A stretch of DNA of 38,667 nucleotides from Adhaeribacter aerolatus (GTDB lineage: Bacteria > Bacteroidota > Bacteroidia > Cytophagales > Hymenobacteraceae), in contig NZ_BJYS01000055.1 of NCBI RefSeq assembly GCF_007991635.1, positions 1-38,667 on the forward strand. The letters are read 5' to 3'. The notes under the pieces were generated by a model. That model did not search any database. It was not told where the DNA came from and saw only the letters and a program-made list of their open reading frames with translations. The position numbers and the translations under genes were made by a program. Shown one piece after another: positions 26,698 through 35,429 of the stretch. Within the stretch, counting starts at the first letter, position 1. The number at the start of each line of letters is the position of its first letter.

Positions 26698-28272
26698 TTA
26701 GTAGACGTCGTTCTGGGTCAGGTTCGGATTTAAATCGCGCTGGGTTTGCGGAATGGGCCACCAGTAGTCGCGGGTTGGATTAAACGTGCGCTTCACAATG
26801 GCCTGGTTCTGCGACGTAAATATGGTGGCGTTCAAGACCTGCTCGGCCGTTTTCCAGCGCCGGATATCGGTGTAATAAAATCCTTCGCCGGCTAACTCTA
26901 TTCTTCTTTCGCGGCGGATTATTTCGCGCATTTGGGCTTTGGTTTTGCCTGCTGGTACTTCGTACGGTACCAAGCCGGCCCGCTGCCGCACCTTATTAAT
27001 AGCGGCGTACACCGTGGCATCGGGCCCGATTGCTTCATTCTGCGCTTCGGCATACATTAGTAAAATATCGGCGTAGCGCAATACCATGTAATTGGTTTCG
27101 GACTGGCCGGCATTTAAAATGGCCCCACCGGCCTCCTTATCGTAAATTCCGTATTTTTTAAAGGTATAGCCGGTAATTTTGAAGGGGTTAGTTGCCGTAA
27201 CCGGTGCGCCCATGTAAGTATCCCCGGGGTAAACAATACTCTGGTAAAAGCGGGGCTCCCGGTTTTCGTAAGGCTTGGCCGGGTTATACAGCGGCGACTC
27301 GGTAATGGGCAAGCCGTCTTTCATGTAATAGGCATCAATTAAGTCGCGGAGCGGGGCATTGGTATTAAACTGGCGCACAATTAAATCGAAAGAATTACCG
27401 GTTTGCTCGGGCGCTTTAAACTGCACATCAAATATTACTTCCTGGTTGTTTTCGTTCGTAGGTAAAAACAAGGTTCGGTAGTTCGGGAACAGATCATAGC
27501 CGGCCTGCGGAGCCAAATCCATAACGGCTTTAGCGGCGTTGGCGGCAGCTGTCCATTTACCTGCATCGTTGGAGGTGTTTATTAAGGGGCTGGCCTCAAA
27601 TAACAATACCCGTGCTTTAATGCCCAAGGCGGCACCCTTGGTGGCCCGGCCTTTATCGGCGGCTGCGGAATATTTGGCCGGCAACCCGGCGGCCGCTTCC
27701 TCCAAATCTTTCAGCACCTGCTGCACTACCTCTTCCCGGGAGTTCCGGGGCAGTTCGGCCTGGGTAGCGGCATTGGGTTTATCCAGAATGAGCGGTACGC
27801 CGCCGTAATACATCTCAAGTAATGAGTAGTACAAACCTCTTAAAAATTTGGTTTCGGCTTTCATTTGGTTTTTCAGGGCATCACTCATCGGCACCTTGTC
27901 AATTTCGGCCAGCAGGGTATTACAGCGGCCAATGCCCCGGTAACTATCCGTCCAGCGGTTATTAATAATTTCGGACGGGTTGGCCGGGCTGGCGGTGTGG
28001 GTACCTAAAGCAATTACATTAAACCCAAAAGAATTGTCGTAGTTATAGGCATTGGGCGTAGCAGTTTCTTCCCACAAAGGGGTGGCCGTACCACCGAACA
28101 AACCATCTTCCTTTAACACGGCATAGCAACCATTTAGGGCCGCTACGGCATTTTTTTCGGAAGTCCAGTAAATGGTTTCGGTATATCTATCGTAAGGTTG
28201 GGTATCTAATAAATCTTCTGAACAGCCCAGCAGGAGCGCACTGCTTAAAAGAATGCCATATATTTTTTTCAT
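26698..28272 (-). CDS. susD: SusD/RagB-family outer-membrane glycan-binding lipoprotein
   Basis: A 524-residue lipoprotein (lipobox LLLGCS, Cys17) of the SusD family, which sits on the outer face of the outer membrane and closes over its SusC partner to deliver oligosaccharides. Family features are the start LLDTQPYDRYTETIYWTSEKNAVAALNGCY, the TPR-like segment MKAETKFLRGLYYSLLEMYYGGVPLI, YADILLMYAEAQNE, and the terminal WWPIPQTQRDLNPNLTQNDVY. It follows susC by 30 bp. The bound glycan cannot be predicted from sequence; sulfated, amino-sugar-containing glycans are suggested by the neighbours. Confidence 0.95.
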   Translation of the reverse strand: MKKIYGILLSSALLLGCSEDLLDTQPYDRYTETIYWTSEKNAVAALNGCYAVLKEDGLFGGTATPLWEETATPNAYNYDNSFGFNVIALGTHTASPANPSEIINNRWTDSYRGIGRCNTLLAEIDKVPMSDALKNQMKAETKFLRGLYYSLLEMYYGGVPLILDKPNAATQAELPRNSREEVVQQVLKDLEEAAAGLPAKYSAAADKGRATKGAALGIKARVLLFEASPLINTSNDAGKWTAAANAAKAVMDLAPQAGYDLFPNYRTLFLPTNENNQEVIFDVQFKAPEQTGNSFDLIVRQFNTNAPLRDLIDAYYMKDGLPITESPLYNPAKPYENREPRFYQSIVYPGDTYMGAPVTATNPFKITGYTFKKYGIYDKEAGGAILNAGQSETNYMVLRYADILLMYAEAQNEAIGPDATVYAAINKVRQRAGLVPYEVPAGKTKAQMREIIRRERRIELAGEGFYYTDIRRWKTAEQVLNATIFTSQNQAIVKRTFNPTRDYWWPIPQTQRDLNPNLTQNDVY

Positions 28273-28302
28273 GTTGTGCCTAATTAAAATCCGGATGATT
28301 AA

Positions 28303-31300
28303 TTAAAAAGTAGCATTAATGCCAAAACTGAAAGTCTTCACCGAAGGATATTCGTAAAAATTATCCTGGGTAATATTTTTCTCGGGGTCGAAATCCCGGA
28401 ACTTGGTGAAGGTGAGTATGTTTTCGCCGTTTACGAATACGCCCAAATTGCTCAATCGAATCTTGGAGATAAGTGAGATGGGCAAATTATATTTCAGCTG
28501 AATATTCTTTAACCGCAGGTAAGAGCCGTCCCGCAGCCAGAAGGTTGAAGGCTGAAAGTTTTCAGTGGCGCCGGTAGAGGTGGTTAAAATCGGGAATTTG
28601 GCATTCGGGTTTTCCGGGGTCCAGGCATTATTTAACCATTCGTGTGTTACGCCGGCCCCGTTATTAAAGGGTGTAGCCAGGTTGGCCGTTGGGTATAAAT
28701 CTACGCCCTGTATACCCTGAAAGAAAGAACTCAGGCTGATGTCTTTATAACTAACCCCGAGGTTGAAGCCATACGTATATTTGGGGATGGTACTGCCGGT
28801 TATAATGCGGTCGTCGCCGTTTATTTTGCCGTCGTTGTTCTGGTCTTTATATTTCAGGTAACCTGGTCTTACGGCATTGCTAATCTTGGCGCTGCTGTTC
28901 ACCTCATCCTGGGTCTGGTAGATGCCTTCTACTTCGTATAAATAATACGAGTCGATGGGGTAACCTTCGGTGGTAATCCGGCGGGTGCCTACTTGCCGCG
29001 CGCCATTTAAATCCACTACTTCGTTTTTCACATAACCAAATTCACCGGCTACTTCGTATTTAAAATGGCCAATGGTGTTGCGGTGCGATAAGCTGATATC
29101 ATAACCATCGTTATCTACTACCCCAATATTACTTTGCGGCCCTGTTAAACCACCCACCTGGGCCGGAATATTTACCTGGCGTAAAATATCGGTAGTCCGT
29201 TTTTTAAAAACATCAAACGATAGGTTCAAACGGCCGTTCCAGGCCGAAAAATCAGCCCCAACATCATAGGTATTGGTGGTTTCCCAGTGAATTTCCGGAT
29301 CTACGGCATTGGTTACGGCTGCTCCGGCGGCAATGGTATTATTAAAAGCATAATCGAAACCGAGGTTTACAGTGGGCGCGTAGCTATATAAAGGCACGGC
29401 CTGGTTGCCCAGTTCACCGTAAGAAGCTCTGATTTTAAATAAATCTACAAAACTTAAACCGCCGATGTTTTTAAAGAAAGCCTCCTGATCGATTCGCCAG
29501 CCGGCCGAAACGCCGTAATAAGTACCCCACCGGTTTCCCCGGTCGAAGCGGCTGGAGCCATCGCGCCGGATGGTCGCATCGAGTAAATATTTTTCTTTAT
29601 AGTCATAACCAACGCGGCCGAAGTAAGACAATAACACATCTTCGGTGCGACGGCCACTTACCTGCGGGTTAATAGAACCGGCATTAATATCGGTCAGGGT
29701 ATTATCGAAGTAACCGAATACCTGGCTGGAAGAATAACTGGTGTTAAATTTAGTGTAACTCATCCCACCCATAGCCGAAAGGTTATGAACTTCCGCTAGT
29801 TTCTGGTTCCAGCTGAGCGTATGATAAGCCGACAGGTTTAAATTATTCTGGTTGTAAACGTAAGAGTAAGGAGTAGGATTAAAGAAGTTGGGTACTTTCG
29901 TCAGCGGATGATAAGTGGTCATATAGGGATTAAATTGGCGGCTGGCCCCATTCAAATCGTCGGAGGCCCCATCTAATTTATCTACGCCCAAATTAGCACT
30001 GTAAGTAAGGTTAAAGGGCAGACTAATATCGGCAAATACTTTGGCCAGTGTACGCACCGAAGCATGTTCGTTGAGGCCTTCTTTCAGCATCATGTGGGGG
30101 TTGGCAATGGCGTTTTGCCCCGGCGTCGTAAATACGGTATTGCCGTAGCGGCCATCTTCGAGGTAAGAAGCAAATATGGGTAAGGCCCGGAAAAACCGGT
30201 TTACAAAAGCCTCAGTGCCCTGCGCCGGCTCGGTATATTTGCGGTACATGCTTTTAATGGTAGCCCCCACTTTTACTTTTTCAGTTACATTGGCGGTCGC
30301 ATTTAAATCGATGGAGTACCGGTTGGCGTGGTTAGCGGCGATAAATATGCCATCCTGATCCATGTAGCCCAGGGCCAGGCTATAAACCATTTTATCGGAA
30401 CCACCCGAGAACCGCAGGTTATGCTGCTGCAGATACCCGTTTTTAATAATTTCATCGAAATAATTCCGGTTGGGGTAAGCATAAGGATTAGTGGCCATGC
30501 CGTTGCGGTATTCTTCTATCTGGGCATCGCTGTAATCTACGGTTGTTTTACCTTCATTGCGCAGCGCCTGATTTTTGCTTTGCATGTACAAGATGGGATC
30601 CCAAACAGCATCGGGTATAAAAGTGGCTCTTTGTATACCGTGAGAGAAGCTATAATTTACCTCGGTTTTGCCTTTTTTACCGCCCTTGGTAGTTACCAGA
30701 ATTACCCCGTTGGCCGCCCGTGAACCGTAAATAGCCGCCGAAGCATCTTTTAAAACCGTAATGGTCTCGATGGTAGCCGGGTTGATATCGTTCATGTTGT
30801 ACTCGATGCCATCTACCAACACCAGCGGGTTGCTGTTATTAGTAGTGCCTACCCCTCTAATCCGGATGGAGCCGGCATCCTGACCGGGCTTGCCGCCGGC
30901 CTGGTTTACCCAGACCCCACCTACGCCGTGCAAAGCCTGGCTGGCATTGGTTATGGGCATGTTTTCTTTTTGCTTCATGCCCAACGTCGAAACGGCACCG
31001 GTCAGGTTAACTTTCTTTTCGGTACCGTAGCCAATTACCACCACTTCTTCCAAGGCTTTGGCATCGGCTGCCAGGGTTACACTTAAGGTGGTGCGGTTGT
31101 TAATGGCTACTTCCTGGGTCAGGAACCCGATAAAAGAAAAAACCAGGGTACCTTTGCCATCGGGTACGTTTATGGTAAAGTTCCCATCGGCTCCCGAGGT
31201 AGTACCTACATTCGTGCCTTTCACCACCACGGTTACGCCTGGCAAGGGCTCGCCATTCTCCGATGACACGCGCCCCTGCACCGGCACATCTGCCATTTTA

Positions 31301-31491
31301 TTATTCTGTTCTTTTGAATTAACCAGGTGGCTGGCAGCAGAAAGTGGCGGTTGTTGGGAGCCTCCCCCTACCCGACCAGCAGAAGCGGACGTTAATTGGC
31401 GGTTCATGGCAAAACTTTGCGCATGAACGGTGCCGGCACAGAAACAGCTTAAAGCAGCTGCCAGGCAAAAACGTGGTAAATTGTTTTTCAT
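28303..31491 (-). CDS. susC: SusC/RagA-family TonB-dependent outer-membrane transporter
   Basis: A 1062-residue TonB-dependent transporter. The signal peptide (about 1-24) is followed by a low-complexity stretch rich in Ser, Gly and Gln (about 26-65), not usual at this place. A carboxypeptidase-regulatory-like domain follows (GRVSSENGEPLPGVTVVVKGTNVGTTSGADGNF, about 72-150), then the TonB-box region EEVVVIGYGTEKK and the plug (SIRIRGVGTTNNSNPLVLVDGI, and ITVLKDASAAIYGSRAANGVILVTTKGG). The rest is the 22-strand barrel ending in an aromatic residue. It imports oligosaccharides captured by the SusD partner encoded 30 bp downstream. There is no N-terminal STN domain, so no sigma/anti-sigma signalling through it is expected. 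Confidence 0.96.
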   Translation of the reverse strand: MKNNLPRFCLAAALSCFCAGTVHAQSFAMNRQLTSASAGRVGGGSQQPPLSAASHLVNSKEQNNKMADVPVQGRVSSENGEPLPGVTVVVKGTNVGTTSGADGNFTINVPDGKGTLVFSFIGFLTQEVAINNRTTLSVTLAADAKALEEVVVIGYGTEKKVNLTGAVSTLGMKQKENMPITNASQALHGVGGVWVNQAGGKPGQDAGSIRIRGVGTTNNSNPLVLVDGIEYNMNDINPATIETITVLKDASAAIYGSRAANGVILVTTKGGKKGKTEVNYSFSHGIQRATFIPDAVWDPILYMQSKNQALRNEGKTTVDYSDAQIEEYRNGMATNPYAYPNRNYFDEIIKNGYLQQHNLRFSGGSDKMVYSLALGYMDQDGIFIAANHANRYSIDLNATANVTEKVKVGATIKSMYRKYTEPAQGTEAFVNRFFRALPIFASYLEDGRYGNTVFTTPGQNAIANPHMMLKEGLNEHASVRTLAKVFADISLPFNLTYSANLGVDKLDGASDDLNGASRQFNPYMTTYHPLTKVPNFFNPTPYSYVYNQNNLNLSAYHTLSWNQKLAEVHNLSAMGGMSYTKFNTSYSSSQVFGYFDNTLTDINAGSINPQVSGRRTEDVLLSYFGRVGYDYKEKYLLDATIRRDGSSRFDRGNRWGTYYGVSAGWRIDQEAFFKNIGGLSFVDLFKIRASYGELGNQAVPLYSYAPTVNLGFDYAFNNTIAAGAAVTNAVDPEIHWETTNTYDVGADFSAWNGRLNLSFDVFKKRTTDILRQVNIPAQVGGLTGPQSNIGVVDNDGYDISLSHRNTIGHFKYEVAGEFGYVKNEVVDLNGARQVGTRRITTEGYPIDSYYLYEVEGIYQTQDEVNSSAKISNAVRPGYLKYKDQNNDGKINGDDRIITGSTIPKYTYGFNLGVSYKDISLSSFFQGIQGVDLYPTANLATPFNNGAGVTHEWLNNAWTPENPNAKFPILTTSTGATENFQPSTFWLRDGSYLRLKNIQLKYNLPISLISKIRLSNLGVFVNGENILTFTKFRDFDPEKNITQDNFYEYPSVKTFSFGINATF

Positions 31492-31916
31492 AGAAGGTTA
31501 TGATTGCTAAAATTTTAAATCAAAAACTAAGTAGCTTATTTTAAAATCGGCCTGGAAAAGAAAATAAGATGCAGATACAGGCAATTACCGCGGGTATTTT
31601 AAATATTACTTTTTATAAAAATCGGAAATCTTTCAAAATGGCTGGGGAACGTAGCTAAAACAATTCATCAGCTTTGGCCAATTCTCTTGTCAAAATACGT
31701 CAGTATGGGACCGCCAGCACATCTATAATCAACTTACTGAAAAACAACACCGCCCAAACAGGGCATTCAACTCGCCGCTATGCTGCTGTTATATAGCCAG
31801 CCCTAGGAGAAATAAATTTGTCCTAATAATTATACATAATATCCAGGATTTAAGCAATATATGTTTTATAAATTATTAGGAAATGGTTGTGGACGCCACT
31901 TAAATTCAACCTCTTA
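31492..31916. other. Intergenic region upstream of susC, 425 bp
   Basis: This gap precedes the SusCD operon and probably contains its promoter. An AT-rich inverted repeat, TCCTAATAATT (31821-31831) with AATTATTAGGA (31871-31881), lies just past the stop of the phosphodiesterase gene and may be a weak terminator. A short GCCC/GGGC hairpin is at 31753-31765. TAGTTTTTG, read leftward at 31521-31529, is near the -7 consensus but has one extra base. No gene was found. Confidence 0.4.
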
Positions 31917-32888
31917 TTAAAGTGTTTTTTTAGCTGTACCGGCCGTTATAAAATATTTGCTTTTCGCACTTTTTTTCGGAAGCAGATTTCTAATACCTGC
32001 TCCGGCTTCTATGGCCAGATCAGCTTCAATAATATCAGCGCCATCTTTTATAATCTCTTCGTAAACGTCGGTTTTGCCTTGCACAAACTCTTTATCGTAA
32101 ATCCGGGAACTGCCAATCATGCACATCACGCCTCTTTGGTGGAGTAAACCATAAAGGGCTTCATCGTTGGCTTTGGCATGAGAGATAAAAGCCACGGTGT
32201 TTTCCCAGGGTACGCCGGTCTTATCAAATTCCTTCAGCTTCTCCTGGTTCGGCACAAACACTTCCATCATAATATCGGGGCTTAATCTGTAACTTTGTCT
32301 GGCCTCTTCATAGTTGTAAGCCATTACCATGGCGCTGGCCTCGGCTTTATGCTCCAGAATTTTTTTTACCCGCACCGCTATTGGTACATCCTTTTTATCG
32401 AGTATTAAAATGGTTTTGCCTTTGGCCCAGGTCAGGGCTTCGTCTAAGGTTGGAATTTTGTATTCGGTAAGGTTGCCTTCGGTATCTTTCAGTTTTAATT
32501 TCTGCAACTCCGCCCAGGTATAATCAGCCACTTTGCCCTTGCCGTTGGTGGTGCGATCCAGGGTGGCATCGTGCAGCAACACAATCACACTATCTTTGGT
32601 ATAGCGGGGATCAACCTCCATGATAGCCGGGGTGTGGCGCAGGGTATTTTCAAAAGTGGCGATACAGTTTTCGGGGTAGCCTTTGCGGGCGCCACCCCGG
32701 TGCGCACTGATGAAAGGTATGCGGTCCGGGGAATATTTAAAAAAGCTCTTTAGTTCCTGCGGGCTGTTAATGTTAAACCGGTTTAATCCGCCGGTTTGAG
32801 CCTGCCCTGTCGATAGCAATAAGTAGGCGATGGCAAAACCTAAAAGCCAACTACGGGCTTTAAAGTCCATTATGTTTTTCATAATCAA
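31917..32888 (-). CDS. Secreted glycerophosphodiester phosphodiesterase-family protein
   Basis: A 323-residue protein with a signal peptide (about residues 11-31) and a GDPD TIM barrel. Catalytic-site residues are present: H63-R64 in FISAHRGG, E73-N74 in GYPENCIATF, E91 and D93 in MEVDPRYTKD, and H106-D107 in VLLHDATLDRTTNG. It should hydrolyse phosphodiesters such as glycerophosphodiesters in the periplasm with a divalent metal. Within glycan loci of Bacteroidota, exported GDPD-like proteins recur, and the real substrate may be a phosphodiester-linked sugar. It lies 66 bp downstream of the toroid gene and 425 bp upstream of susC. Two further Met codons (residues 3 and 7) are possible starts. 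Confidence 0.92.
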   Translation of the reverse strand: MIMKNIMDFKARSWLLGFAIAYLLLSTGQAQTGGLNRFNINSPQELKSFFKYSPDRIPFISAHRGGARKGYPENCIATFENTLRHTPAIMEVDPRYTKDSVIVLLHDATLDRTTNGKGKVADYTWAELQKLKLKDTEGNLTEYKIPTLDEALTWAKGKTILILDKKDVPIAVRVKKILEHKAEASAMVMAYNYEEARQSYRLSPDIMMEVFVPNQEKLKEFDKTGVPWENTVAFISHAKANDEALYGLLHQRGVMCMIGSSRIYDKEFVQGKTDVYEEIIKDGADIIEADLAIEAGAGIRNLLPKKSAKSKYFITAGTAKKTL

Positions 32889-32954
32889 TATTTTATCGAT
32901 TAATATTTGTAAAACCAGGTTGCAACCGAATCTTTAAGTTAGGTTTGTCTGCTC

Positions 32955-35105
32955 TTATCTAATTACAAAATGCGCTGTTTGCTTTCGGATTTTACCGTTG
33001 CGGAGCGATTTAAAAGTAGCCTCCACTTTATGTTCTCCCGGTTTCGGATTCGCCAGTGCCAGCAAATAATAGCTGTCAGATACAACTCCTTTATTGTCTT
33101 TTTTCTCCACTAACTCCGGTTGTACCACCTCATTATTCAGCCGCAATTCCTGTAATATTACCGTGGGCTTGTGCAGGAACTGCCGCACACCCTGCCACTG
33201 ACAACGAACCCGAATATTGACGCCTTGTTTTGGATGTGCTACTTCCAGGGAATCGGCAGGTGATAGGACGGTAATAGCCGCCCAAGGCCGGTTATCGTGG
33301 GCGTTGTTCGTGCGCCACCACCGCCAGCTTTTTTCATTCGCCTGAACAAATGCCCGTGCCTCGGCGGTGCCGCCCAACATACGCGTTTTGTACGCACTGA
33401 TGCTGTCGTGCCGCACCGCCACTACCCATTGCTTTTTCAGTGCATTTATCATCTCGTCGTAAGTGGGCTTTTGGGCGATAAATAAAGTGCGGTGGTTGGC
33501 CAGTTCCTCGCCCCACCACCACGATTCGGTACCGTGGGCATCCTGCAACGTTACAAAAGGCAGTTGAAAGCGATATTGGTGTAAATAGGGCTGTGCAAAA
33601 GAAAAATTCTGCCCGAAGTGTACCGTACTGACGCCCAGGTAACCGCCGTTTTTAATAGATTCATCCAGGATAATGCGGGCCATCGGTTCGTTATTCGAAA
33701 TTTGCATAATTAACCCGCCGTTGCTGCGCCTTAACTGGCTCATGGTGGTTTTCTGAAAATCCTGCCACGAAGTGCTGTCCTTGAAATTAACTTTACCGAT
33801 AGATGCCGGTGCTACATAATCCAAAATATGGTTAAAAGTACCAAAGCCCGGTACCGATACACTACCTCCGTACGGCTCATCCGAAATAAAAAAAGTAACG
33901 GGTACTTTCTTTTCGTCGGCTATTTTCTGGGCCGTTATTATCCAGTTTGGATTCCCGTTTTTAGCGCCCCACAAATGGATACCTAAACTATCGGCCAGCA
34001 TTACCGCCTCCGCCGGGCTGCCCGACCCACTGGCCTCAAACTGCACGGTATAAACCTGGTGGCCGGTGAAATTGGGTTTCCTGGATACCGGCCGCTTTAC
34101 AATGGGAGCAGTATTTAAATAATTTAACCTGTTCAGGGTTTTGAGCGCATCGATGGCGTAATAAGTAGCTTCGGGGTTAGAGGGCAGTCCCGGCTGATTG
34201 CCAAAGCCTCCATCGGTATTTCGTAACGAACTTAAATAGCGCAGGCACGTCGTGGTATTCTGCGGCTTTGCTCCTAACAAAGCCAAAGCTTTAACGGCCG
34301 CCCAGGTATACACTACCTCATCGTTGCCGCCTAAGGTGGGTTTGGGCTGGTGCGTGAAGCCACCGTTTGGCCGCTGGCAGGCATTTACCCAGGCAATTAA
34401 TTCCTTTTTTAACTGGTTTGGCTCCCTTAAAACCTGCAGCGCATAAAGGCTCCAGTAGGTATTTAAAATATTTCCATCGCCTCCGGCCGTCACCGGCGCA
34501 CTGTTAAAACTACCATTGGCCCGCTGCCGGGATTTTAAATATTGCCGGAACTCATCGGCTACCGGCGCTACTGGTAGTTGCAGTAAACTGCGGCAGATGG
34601 GCGTCATCATTTCCTGGTTCAGGACCGGGTATTTGTGTTTTTCGTAATTACCCGTGTTGCCGGCCTGCGATTTCCAGGCGTTTACTTCCGGTTTAAAATC
34701 GGCTACATCGCCGCCCAGCCACTGAATGGCCTGAATTTGCTGAAAAACAAAATGCCGGTTTTGCGAGGCACTCGGACCTGCTTCTTTATTGGCCTGGCGC
34801 TGCGGGTGGTGGGTCCGGACGAATTGGATTAATGCCTCTCTATTAGCAGGCAGTTGATCTAAATTCTGCAGGATGCCAATTACCGCAAAGGTGGGACTTA
34901 AATGCGAATCGGGTTGATCTTCCCAGCCGTAGCCGCCATCTTTTTTGGTTAGCTTGGTATCGATATATTCTTTTAAACCGGCTTGCCAGCCATTTTTATC
35001 TGTTTTGGTTTGGGCATGCGCCGGCAGGCAGAATCCTAATAAAAAGATTAGCCATAAATGCAGTAAGCAAAAAAGTACTAAGCGGTAAACCTTATTGTTC
35101 TGCAT
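32955..35105 (-). CDS. Secreted toroid (prenyltransferase-like repeat) and PHP-like fusion protein
   Basis: A 716-residue exported protein (signal about 1-32). Residues 35-340 form an alpha/alpha toroid of the prenyltransferase/squalene-cyclase repeat type: repeated NGSFNSAP...TYWSLYALQVL, NGGFTHQP...YTWAAVKALALLG and DGGFGNQP...TYYAIDALKTL units. The usual isoprenoid-catalysis DxDD or zinc ligands were not seen. From about 350 to 590 it resembles a PHP-type phosphoesterase barrel, clearest in LQDAHGTESWWWGEELANHRTLFIAQKPTYDEMINALKK (near 521). The first PHP metal motif (HxH) appears lost (YTVQFEASGSG). The C-terminal 110 residues look like a beta sandwich. Function is unknown; it lies between sulfatases and the phosphodiesterase. 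Confidence 0.75.
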   Translation of the reverse strand: MQNNKVYRLVLFCLLHLWLIFLLGFCLPAHAQTKTDKNGWQAGLKEYIDTKLTKKDGGYGWEDQPDSHLSPTFAVIGILQNLDQLPANREALIQFVRTHHPQRQANKEAGPSASQNRHFVFQQIQAIQWLGGDVADFKPEVNAWKSQAGNTGNYEKHKYPVLNQEMMTPICRSLLQLPVAPVADEFRQYLKSRQRANGSFNSAPVTAGGDGNILNTYWSLYALQVLREPNQLKKELIAWVNACQRPNGGFTHQPKPTLGGNDEVVYTWAAVKALALLGAKPQNTTTCLRYLSSLRNTDGGFGNQPGLPSNPEATYYAIDALKTLNRLNYLNTAPIVKRPVSRKPNFTGHQVYTVQFEASGSGSPAEAVMLADSLGIHLWGAKNGNPNWIITAQKIADEKKVPVTFFISDEPYGGSVSVPGFGTFNHILDYVAPASIGKVNFKDSTSWQDFQKTTMSQLRRSNGGLIMQISNNEPMARIILDESIKNGGYLGVSTVHFGQNFSFAQPYLHQYRFQLPFVTLQDAHGTESWWWGEELANHRTLFIAQKPTYDEMINALKKQWVVAVRHDSISAYKTRMLGGTAEARAFVQANEKSWRWWRTNNAHDNRPWAAITVLSPADSLEVAHPKQGVNIRVRCQWQGVRQFLHKPTVILQELRLNNEVVQPELVEKKDNKGVVSDSYYLLALANPKPGEHKVEATFKSLRNGKIRKQTAHFVIR

Positions 35106-35429
35106 TTTATTAAGGTAACATTGCTGATGTTTATGGTTAAAATTTACTTACCTGCCTAAAAATTTGCTGGTTTATGGCCAATGAATGATAATAAAATTTA
35201 AGAGCAAGTTTCCTCTTTGAAGGTTTAAAACAGATAAGTTCGATGATGATTATTTGTTATTCCGGATTATTATTGCTGCTCTAAATCACAAAAGCATAAT
35301 GCACAAAGCGGTATAACCTCATCGGTTTTAGCAGGAAATATTTTGTAAAAGCAGGTATAGCTCCGGGAAAAGAGGAATGCTAGTTGAGTGAAAGTTTTAC
35401 ACCCAGGAGGAGTATTTCCAGAAGGTGCT
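35106..35429. other. Intergenic region, 324 bp
   Basis: The gap between the sulfatase at 35430 and the toroid gene, probably holding the latter's promoter. AGCAAGTTTCCTC (35203-35215) matches 13 nt of the right arm of repeat element A and may be a half-element relic or chance. No ORF, hairpin or exact TAnnTTTG box was found. Confidence 0.4.
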
